DNA of 64,000 bases, from the NCBI GenBank assembly GCA_963703855.1, contig CAVPFW010000022.1, positions 310,001-374,000 of the forward strand. The letters run 5' to 3'. Both the position numbers and the translations under genes were made by a program. Shown here one piece after another: positions 52,619 to 59,442 of this stretch. The stretch's first letter is position 1; each line of letters opens with the position of its first letter. The stretch is from AP-15 sp963703855 (GTDB lineage: Bacteria; Pseudomonadota; Alphaproteobacteria; ATCC43930; CGMCC-115725). The notes below the pieces were generated by a model. The model made no database searches and was not told the origin of the DNA. It was given only the letters and a program-made list of their open reading frames with translations.

Positions 52619-54132
52619 GTGCCAGCCTGGTGGAGATCTGCCTTAGGTTCCGCTGCGTGTCTCGCAGCGGCGCTGGTGCTCGCCGGCTGCGCTGTCGGTC
52701 CGGATTTCATGCGCCCCGCGCCGCCCGCCGTCGCCGGCTACACACCCGAACCGCTCGCCGCCCGGACCGCTTCGGCCGGCGTTGCGGGCGGCGAAGCGCA
52801 GGAGTTTGTGCAGGGCCTCGACATCCCGGGGCAGTGGTGGAGCCTTGTTTCGTTCGCCGGCGCTGAACGCGCTGGTCGAGCAGGCGATTGCCGCCAATCC
52901 GAGCCTGCCGGCGGCGCAGGCGGCGCTGCGCCAGGCCTGGGAAGACGTCTATGCCGAGCAGGGCTCGCTGTTCCCAACCGTGCAGCTGGGCTTTGCGGCC
53001 AGCCGCAACAAATCTTCGGCAGCCCTCTCGCCGGTGACTTCGGGCACCATACTCTACTACAGCCTCGTCACCCCGCAGGTCACCGTTTCCTATGCGCCGG
53101 ACGTGTTCGGCGGCACCCGGCGACAGATCGAATCCCTGGTCGCGGCGGCGGAAGCGCAGCGTTTTCAGCTCGAAGCCACCTACCTGACCTTGACTTCCAA
53201 CGTCGTCGCCGCGGCAGTGCAGGAGGCGTCCCTGCGCGGCCAGATCGCGGCGACCGAGGAGATCGTCAAGGTCGACAGCGAGGGGCTCGACATATTGCGC
53301 CGCCAGCTTCAGCTCGGCCAGGTCGCGGGCGCCGACGTGGCGGCGCAGGAGGCGGCACTTGCCCAGGCGCAAGCGATGCTGCCGCCATTGCAAAAGCAGC
53401 TGGCGGTCGAGCGCGACCTGCTGACCGCGCTGGTCGGCCGGTTTCCCGAACCAGCAGCCGGCGGAGAAGTTCGAGCTCGCCGCATTGCGCCTGCCGCGCG
53501 ATCTGCCGGTCAGCCTGCCGGCCAAGCTGGTCGAGCAGCGCCCCGACGTGCGCGCGGCCGAGGCGCAACTGCACTCGGCGAGTGCCGAGATCGGCGTCGC
53601 CGTCGCCGCTCGGTTGCCGCAATTCGCGCTGACTGGCAACGCCGGCAGCACCGCGCTCGCGCTCGGCGAGCTCGCCACACCCGGCAACGTATTCTGGACC
53701 TTGGCCGGCAATCTGACCCAGACGGTGTTCGACGCCGGCACCCTGCTGCACAAACAGCGGGCCGCTGAAGCCGCCTTCGACCAGGCGGCGGCGCAATACC
53801 GCAGCACCGTCATTGCCGCCTTGCAGAACGTCGCGGACAGCTTGCGCGCGCTGCAAGCCGATGCCGATGCGCTGACCGCCGCTGCCGCGGCGCAACAAGC
53901 GGCGGCGACCAGCCTCGACATCACCCGCCATCAGCTCCAGCTCGGCGCCGTCAACTATCTGGCGCTGCTGACCGCCGAGAACACCTATCAGCAGGCATTG
54001 AGCACCGTGGTGCAGGCGCAGGCCAGCCGCTTTGCCGACACCGCGGCGCTGTTTCAGGCATCGGGCGGCGGCTGGTGGAACCGGGCCGATGCCGGCCGGC
54101 CGGAAACCGCTGCCGCGGCCGGCCCCGACTGA
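52619..54132 (+). pseudogene. RND outer-membrane factor lipoprotein (NodT/TolC-like), two frameshifts
   Basis: Three frames together encode one NodT-type outer-membrane channel of about 503 residues. From the GTG at 52619, just after the palindromic repeat, come AACLAAALVLAGCAVGPDF with lipobox cysteine and IPGQWWSL. FRSPALNALVEQAIAANPSL continues in the next frame after an extra T in ccttg (52844-52846), to LTALVGRFP. The rest, QQPAEKFELAALRLPRDLPV onward to VNYLALLTAENTYQQALSTV, is in the third frame after an extra C in gaacc near 53450. It would complete the efflux tripartite system with the two preceding genes. Not functional as written. Confidence 0.82.
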
Positions 54133-54210
54133 GCCCGCCCCGTCGGGCCGCCTCGATCCCGCTCTGCTGCTGCAGGGCCGACGCGCCGGTCCAATCCGGC
54201 GAGTTGAGGA

Positions 54211-55254
54211 TTATCCGGCCCGCAGATTGTCGTAGCCCTTGGCCCGGTAGATGATCGTCGAGAACACCCAGCTCGCGATGAACAGTCCCACCACGGCAAA
54301 GCCGAAGCTGGTCAGGTTGTCGTTGAGGCTGCCGACCACGCTCCAGAAACCGCCCTCCAGGCCCAACCTGCCGCCGATCAGGCCGAGAGCCTCGACGCCG
54401 CCGATGAACAGGGCAGCCGCCACGGAGGCAGCTGTGATCGTGAGGTTGTACCAGAGCTTGCGGATCGGGTTCACAAAGGCCCAGCCATAGGCGCCCACCA
54501 TCAGCACGCTGTCGGTGGTGTCGACCAGCGACATCCCTGCCGTGAACAGCGCGGGAAACACCAGGATGCTCCAGAACGACATGCCGCGGGCGGCCTGCGC
54601 GGCAGAAATGCCGAGGAGGCCGATCTCGGTTGCGGTGTCAAAGCCGAGGCCGAACAAAAACCCTATCGGGTACATTTGCCAGGACCGGGAAACGACGTTG
54701 AAGATCGGCCGAAAGAGGCGGGCGAACAACCCGCGCCCGCCCAGCAGCGCGTCCAAATCTTCGTCGACGATGCGCCGTCCTTGGCGGGCGTGCGCGAACA
54801 TCGCCCAAATGGCTTTCAGAATGAACAAATTCGCCAGGGCGATGACGAGCAGAAACAGCGCCGAGACGCCGGTTCCAATGAACCCGCCCAGAAGGTGAAA
54901 GGCTTTGAGTTTGCCCGGCATCATGGCGGCGGTCGCGGCGATGCCGAGCGAAGCCAGGACGACGATGGTCGAGTGGCCGACGGAAAAGAAGAAGCCGGCC
55001 GAGAACGGGCGTTTGCCCTCCTGCATCAGCCGGCGCACCACATTGTCGATCGCGGCAATGTGGTCGGCGTCGAACCCGTGCCGCAGCCCGAACACGTAGG
55101 CGAGGAACGCCGTCCCCAGCAAGGTCGGCGTATTGGCGAACGCGACCCAGGCCCACAGCCAGGCGCCGAGATTGGCTGCGACCAGGAAGGCGCAGGTTGC
55201 CGTCGTCTTGGCGCCGGCCTGGCCCGGTCGATCGTCGAACGGATTGCCAATCAC
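54211..55254 (-). CDS. Nickel/cobalt transporter, NiCoT family
   Basis: A 347-residue membrane permease with the family signature HGFDADHIAAIDN (H59 to H65, pattern H-x4-D-H) in the second helix, followed by FFSVGHSTIVVLASLGI and FGLGFDTATEIGLLGISA. It starts at a GTG preceded by AAGGA; the frame upstream is not membrane-like. NiCoT permeases import Ni2+ or Co2+. Third gene after cbtB and cbtA on the same strand, with a 181-base gap, so it is probably part of the cobalt uptake unit governed by the cobalamin riboswitch, although it could have its own promoter. Confidence 0.9.
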   Translation of the reverse strand: MIGNPFDDRPGQAGAKTTATCAFLVAANLGAWLWAWVAFANTPTLLGTAFLAYVFGLRHGFDADHIAAIDNVVRRLMQEGKRPFSAGFFFSVGHSTIVVLASLGIAATAAMMPGKLKAFHLLGGFIGTGVSALFLLVIALANLFILKAIWAMFAHARQGRRIVDEDLDALLGGRGLFARLFRPIFNVVSRSWQMYPIGFLFGLGFDTATEIGLLGISAAQAARGMSFWSILVFPALFTAGMSLVDTTDSVLMVGAYGWAFVNPIRKLWYNLTITAASVAAALFIGGVEALGLIGGRLGLEGGFWSVVGSLNDNLTSFGFAVVGLFIASWVFSTIIYRAKGYDNLRAG

Positions 55255-55435
55255 GATCCTTGCCCGTCTGCGTCGGCGCGGGAGAACGGGCGCAATGCGG
55301 CATTTCGCCGAGTGCCGCCGGCCCGTCCGCCTTTTCGCCGTTCGCCGGCGACCGCTCACCCTTGACTGGGTGAACCCCGGCTGAGCCGAGACGTGGCACG
55401 AGGGCGGGAGAATTTCGCGATCTTGGTGCGGCCGA

Positions 55436-56179
55436 TCAGCGAAGCGCCGGGCGGCGGGTGCGGCGCCGCGCGTCGTCGGCGCCGAGGCTTTGCTCGGCGG
55501 CAATTCCGAAAACGATCCCCAACGTCCCCCAAAGCACCGCCTGAATACCGAGCGAGGCGATGCGAAAACGCCACAGAACTGCGGCGGAAAACCGGGGCGG
55601 CACCTCGTTCACCTCAGGGAGCAGGAACCCTGCGACCGCGATCGCCAGGACGAACGCCAGCATCGCCAGGACGACAGCGTTCCACGGGCCGACGCGCTCG
55701 CCGAGCCGCCGCGCCAGCCCGATGGCGAGGACACCGGCGGCGAGCGACATCGCCATCATGATGAAGTAGAGCGCCGTCCGCCGGCCGATCGTATCGGCAG
55801 CGCCGACCGAGGGCGGGTTGGCCGGATACTTCAGCTGCGGCACCACGACGATGATCAGAAACCCGGCGAGCGCCAGGAGCGCCGCAACAGCGCGTGGACT
55901 GAAAGCGCCTGTCCGGCCATAGGCAAAGGCGAACACCAGCGAAAACAGGCCCCCCAAGGCGGTGCCGTAGACCACGATGCCGGTGAAGAGGCCGATCCCG
56001 GCCTGGGTATGGCGGCCGACCAGCGCCGGTTCGGGCATCTCGCCCCGGGCATGCCTGACCTGATCTTCGAAGGCGATCGCGCGATCGACCTGCGGTTCGC
56101 CGAAGATCCGGGCGAAGCCGAACGCCAGGATGCCGGCCACCAGCCCGACGAGCATGCCGCGCGCCAGGAGGCTCGTCAT
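55436..56179 (-). CDS. cbtA: Cobalt transporter subunit CbtA
   Basis: A 247-residue, five- to six-helix membrane protein starting MTSLLARGMLVGLVAGILAF. Family motifs are GFARIFGEPQVDRAIAFEDQ, HTQAGIGLFTGIVVYG and VVPQLKYPANPPSVGAADTI. CbtA with CbtB forms a predicted cobalt uptake system found with cobalamin genes. It begins 11 bases after the cbtB stop. The arginine-rich C-terminus is an addition beyond the last helix. Confidence 0.9.
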   Translation of the reverse strand: MTSLLARGMLVGLVAGILAFGFARIFGEPQVDRAIAFEDQVRHARGEMPEPALVGRHTQAGIGLFTGIVVYGTALGGLFSLVFAFAYGRTGAFSPRAVAALLALAGFLIIVVVPQLKYPANPPSVGAADTIGRRTALYFIMMAMSLAAGVLAIGLARRLGERVGPWNAVVLAMLAFVLAIAVAGFLLPEVNEVPPRFSAAVLWRFRIASLGIQAVLWGTLGIVFGIAAEQSLGADDARRRTRRPALR

Positions 56180-56190
56180 CACGACAGCCG

Positions 56191-56415
56191 TCAGTGGCAG
56201 GGGAAGCCGAGCAGATGGCGCCCGTCGTGAACGAATTCGTGAACGTACCTGCCGCTGATCAGCGAAGTCGCGCCCTCTTCCACCCCGACGAAGTAGATCG
56301 CGAGGAGGAGCAGCAGGCCGCCGAAGACCGCCCACGGCAGGATCTGTCCGACCGGGATCGGAACCGGCCGGGCAACCGGCGGCAAGGCTGTATCGGACAT
56401 AGCGGTATCGGACAT
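56191..56415 (-). CDS. cbtB: Cobalt transporter subunit CbtB
   Basis: A 74-residue single-helix protein. The helix QILPWAVFGGLLLLLAIYFV is followed by EEGATSLISGRYVHEFVHDG and the histidine-rich end RHLLGFPCH, the CbtB signature that probably binds cobalt (His59, His63, His67, His74). It starts at an ATG with GAGGAG upstream; MSDTAMSDTALPP gives a second possible start five codons in. The cobalamin riboswitch lies directly upstream. Confidence 0.92.
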   Translation of the reverse strand: MSDTAMSDTALPPVARPVPIPVGQILPWAVFGGLLLLLAIYFVGVEEGATSLISGRYVHEFVHDGRHLLGFPCH

Positions 56416-56467
56416 GGCGGCGTCTCCTCGGGATGGCGCGTCCCGTCGCAGAACGTCGAGCCACAGG

Positions 56468-56590
56468 GCGGGTCTGACTCCCAGCACCAGCGCGGCGAGC
56501 GCGGATCCTGGATACAGCGGCGCGACCGTGCCGGACTGTCACCGGCTTCCGCCAACCGTGGCACGCCCGGCGACTGTAGGAACGGACGCT
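56468..56590 (-). ncRNA. Cobalamin riboswitch
   Basis: Read on the minus strand, the leader contains gccacggttggcggaagccg, then the core GGAAGCCGGTGACAGTCCGG followed by CACGGTCGCGCCGCTGT, and ends GGGAGTCAGACC. These are the conserved blocks of B12-sensing RNA (GGAA-n-GGTG-n-A-n-CC, the CGC-CTGT segment and the closing GTCAGA). It ends about 50 bases before cbtB, where a hairpin could hide the ribosome site. High adenosylcobalamin would reduce cobalt uptake. Exact ends are estimates. Confidence 0.85.
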
Positions 56591-56665
56591 GCGCGGTGTC
56601 AACTTCGCCGGCGCCTCCGGGGCTCGGCGCCTGCGGGCACTGCGCCGTCAGGTCAGGCAGGGCCG

Positions 56666-56971
56666 TCAGGTCAGGTAGGAATGGATGATTTCGATCAGCT
56701 CCTCGGCGGCGTCCGCCTGGCGCGGATCGGCGTTGCCGTCGGCCGGCGACAGATACTCCCGCACGTGTTCCTCGAGCACCTCGGCCATCAGCCCGTTGAT
56801 CGCGCCGCGCGCCGCGGTGATGCGCTGCAACAGGTCCGAGCAGCTCGCTTCACCCTCCAGCGCTCGCTCGACGGCGTCCACCTGTCCGCGCAGCCGGCGC
56901 ACGCGATTGACCAGGCCGCGCTTGTCGCGCAGCGGGTTCGGGACGGAGCCATCGTCATTCGTGCCGCTCAT
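56666..56971 (-). CDS. Metal- or formaldehyde-sensing repressor, CsoR/FrmR/RcnR family
   Basis: A 101-residue all-helical DNA-binding protein (DUF156). The body reads RGLVNRVRRLRGQVDAVERA, then SCSDLLQRITAARGAINGLM and AEVLEEHVREYL. Cys44 and His69 match Cys35 and His60 of FrmR/RcnR; the position of RcnR His64 is Tyr73 here, so the full nickel/cobalt site is incomplete and FrmR-like or other metal sensing is possible. It lies between the riboswitch and a divergent HisE-NRAMP gene, and two palindromes in that spacer are candidate operators. Confidence 0.88.
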   Translation of the reverse strand: MSGTNDDGSVPNPLRDKRGLVNRVRRLRGQVDAVERALEGEASCSDLLQRITAARGAINGLMAEVLEEHVREYLSPADGNADPRQADAAEELIEIIHSYLT

Positions 56972-57024
56972 GGCTTTTCTCCGAAGCTCGGCGATTTTGC
57001 CATTGACACCGCCGCACCCGAGGC

Positions 57025-57040
57025 ATACCTCGCCGGGTAT
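57025..57040. promoter_or_regulatory. Candidate CsoR/FrmR-type operator
   Basis: The 16-base imperfect palindrome ATACCTCGCCGGGTAT has the ATACC...GGTAT ends and central G/C run seen in operators of this repressor family. It lies 54 bases upstream of the repressor start and about 250 bases upstream of the HisE-NRAMP start, so it could serve either gene. Confidence 0.45.
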
Positions 57041-57042
57041 AT

Positions 57043-57059
57043 TCGAGCATCATGCTCGA
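57043..57059. promoter_or_regulatory. Perfect 17-base palindrome TCGAGCATcATGCTCGA
   Basis: Eight-base arms around a single central C, two bases after the ATACC...GGTAT element. The spacing suggests a second operator or part of the promoter. No known regulator is assigned to this sequence by me. Confidence 0.45.
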
Positions 57060-57290
57060 CTATGCGCGTGCAACGGCAACGGAACAATGGGACCTCGATC
57101 TAGCAAAGCTCCCGCGGAGCCTCCCAGTCGCCTCGGCGCGGCCGGCTCCTCGGGCCACCCGCCCCGGGTGAGCGAACGGGGTCCCTCGGCCGAGCCGGCG
57201 TCGCGGTCGCGATAGCCGCTCGCCGCTAGGGGCAGCCCTCGCCTCCACCCGGGTCGGTACACAACCAACCTGGGAATGGAGGGAAGAGAC

Positions 57291-59342
57291 ATGGCTGCCC
57301 TGGTAAGGCATGACACTTCGCCGGCCTCGCCGCCGGCTTTCGCCACGGCCGCGGCGGATGCGGGCGAAATCAGGCGGCTCTACGACGCCCTCGACCGGGT
57401 GAGCGAGTGCGGCAACCCGCGCACCGCGCGGCTGCTCGCGGCCGGCCGCCTGAAAATGGCGCAGAAATTGATGGAGGAAGCCGGCGAAGTCGCGCTCGAA
57501 GCGATGCGGCATCGCCCGCGCGCGGTCATCCGCGAAAGCGCCGATCTCGTCTATCACCTGGTCGTCTTGTGGCGCGACTGCGGTATCGACCCCGACGAGG
57601 TGTGGGCCGAGATGCGGCGCCGCGCCGACCGGCTCGGCATCGCCGAGAAATTGCCCAAGCCGGCCGCGCGCAGCGGCAGAATGCGGGAGGCAGCGGTGAC
57701 CTCGGTCGGCGAATTCGCCGCCGCCCCGCCGCGTGCCGCCGTGCTCGACGAGGCGCATATCGGCGACATCAAGGGGGCGCTGGGCACGATCCTCCACGGC
57801 GATCTGGCGCCGCGCACGAGTTGGGCCGCGCGGCTGCGCACCTTGCTCGCGATCGTCGGGCCGGGGCTGATCGTCATGGTCGGCGACAACGACGCCGGCG
57901 CCTTCAGCACCTATACCCAGGCCGGCCAGGATTACGGCACGACCCTGTTGTGGACCCTGCTGCTGCTGGTCCCGGTGCTCTACGTCAACCAGGAGATGGT
58001 ATTGCGCCTGGGAGCCGTCACCGGGGTCGGGCATGCGCGGCTGATCCTCGAACGCTTCGGCAAATTCTGGGGGGCGTTCAGCGTCATCGACCTGTTTTTG
58101 CTGAACGCGCTGACGATCGTCACCGAGTTCATCGGCATCAGCCTGGCGCTCGGCTTTCTCGGCGTGCCCAAATTCCCCGGCGTCGCCGCGGCGGCGCTGC
58201 TGATCATCGCGGCCGCCGGAACCGGCAGCTTTCGCCGCTTCGAGCGCTTTTCGCTGGTCCTCGTCGTCGGCAGCCTGCTGCTGGTGCCGGTGTTTCTCGC
58301 GGCCCATCCGCCGGTCGGGCGGATCGCAGCGGGCCTCCTGGTGCCGAGCCTGCCGGCCGGCGGCCGGTTGAGCGAGGTCCTGCTGCTGATCATCGCCATC
58401 GTCGGCACCACGGTGGCGCCGTGGCAGCTGTTCTTCCAGCAGAGCTATGTGATCGACAAGCGCATCACCCCGCGCTTCATCCATTACGAGCGGGTCGATC
58501 TGTGGATCGGCATCGCGCTGGTGGTGGTCGGCGCCGTGGCGATGATGGCGCTGGCCGCGGCGGCCTTTGCCGGCCATCCCGAATTCGGCCATTTCAGCGA
58601 CGCCGGCGCGGTCGCTTCCGGCATCGAGAAGTATGTCGGGAGGGTGCCGGCGGTGCTGTTCGCGCTGGCGCTGCTGGACGCCTGCATCATCGGCGCCTCG
58701 GCGGTGTCGCTGTCGACCGCCTACGCCATCGGCGACGTGCTCTCGCTGCGCCATTCCCTGCACCGCAAGCCGGCCGAGGCCAAGGGGTTCTACGCGGTCT
58801 ATTGCGGGCTCATCGTGCTGTCGGCGGCATTGGTGCTGACCCCGGGCACGCCGCTCGGCCTGTTGACCAACGCGGTCCAGACCCTGGCCGGCGTGCTGCT
58901 GCCGAGCGCCACCGTGTTCCTGCTGCTGCTGTGCAACGATCACGCGGTGCTGGGCCCTTGGGTCAACGGGCGCGCGCTCAACCTCTTTACCGGCGCGGTG
59001 ATCGCGGTCCTGGTCGAGCTGTCGGTGATCCTGACCGCCTCGGTCCTCTACCCCGGGATCGGCGGCGGCATGATGATCGCCATTCTCGCCGGCGGCAGCC
59101 TCGCGGCCATCGCCGTCTGGCTTTGCGTCGGCGTTCTCCAACACCGCCGCGGCGCCACCCTTGCGCGACACATCGCCCAATCACTGCGAAGCACCTGGCG
59201 GATGCCGCCGCTCGGCGACCTGCCACCGCGGCAGCTGGGCTGGGGCGAGCGCATGTGGCTGGTCGTGCTGCGGGCCTATCTGTTCGTCGCCGCCGGTCTC
59301 GTCGTCGTGCGCATCTTCGAGCTCGCCGTCGGCGGCGGTTAA
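57291..59342 (+). CDS. HisE-like pyrophosphatase fused to NRAMP-family metal transporter
   Basis: One continuous frame of 683 residues from MAALVRHDTSPASPPAF, with GGAGGGAAG upstream. Residues ~27-123 form a phosphoribosyl-ATP pyrophosphohydrolase-like (HisE/MazG fold) domain: KLMEEAGEVALEAM with the EExxE metal motif (E62, E63, E66) and RESADLVYHLVVLW. After a linker, residues ~150-683 are an 11-12 helix NRAMP relative: MVGDNDAGAFSTYTQAGQDY in place of the DPGN motif and GTTVAPWQLFFQQS in place of the canonical MPH motif, so metal choice may differ from MntH. A GTG at 57696 with GGGAGG upstream and an out-of-frame TGA overlapping it leave open an original two-gene arrangement. Confidence 0.8.
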   Translation: MAALVRHDTSPASPPAFATAAADAGEIRRLYDALDRVSECGNPRTARLLAAGRLKMAQKLMEEAGEVALEAMRHRPRAVIRESADLVYHLVVLWRDCGIDPDEVWAEMRRRADRLGIAEKLPKPAARSGRMREAAVTSVGEFAAAPPRAAVLDEAHIGDIKGALGTILHGDLAPRTSWAARLRTLLAIVGPGLIVMVGDNDAGAFSTYTQAGQDYGTTLLWTLLLLVPVLYVNQEMVLRLGAVTGVGHARLILERFGKFWGAFSVIDLFLLNALTIVTEFIGISLALGFLGVPKFPGVAAAALLIIAAAGTGSFRRFERFSLVLVVGSLLLVPVFLAAHPPVGRIAAGLLVPSLPAGGRLSEVLLLIIAIVGTTVAPWQLFFQQSYVIDKRITPRFIHYERVDLWIGIALVVVGAVAMMALAAAAFAGHPEFGHFSDAGAVASGIEKYVGRVPAVLFALALLDACIIGASAVSLSTAYAIGDVLSLRHSLHRKPAEAKGFYAVYCGLIVLSAALVLTPGTPLGLLTNAVQTLAGVLLPSATVFLLLLCNDHAVLGPWVNGRALNLFTGAVIAVLVELSVILTASVLYPGIGGGMMIAILAGGSLAAIAVWLCVGVLQHRRGATLARHIAQSLRSTWRMPPLGDLPPRQLGWGERMWLVVLRAYLFVAAGLVVVRIFELAVGGG

Positions 59343-59353
59343 CGCGCCGGCTT

Positions 59354-59430
59354 GGTCATTGCGAGGAACGCACGGGTCCGCGCTTTGCGCGGCCCGGGGA
59401 CAGGCTCCGCGACGAAGCAATCCCGGCGCC
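59354..59430. repeat. Half-copy of the CATTGCGAG repeat
   Basis: tcattgcgagg at one end and gacgaagcaatc at the other, with a gcgctttgcgcggc centre. It is related to the full palindrome at 52525-52616. It fills the spacer between two convergent genes. Confidence 0.65.
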
Positions 59431-59442
59431 GGTGGCGCGCCC

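Noticed and set aside
9354..54132. Programmed +1 ribosomal frameshifting as the reason for the broken genes
   Set aside because: The nine sites share no slippery heptamer, rare codon or downstream structure, and occur in unrelated genes.
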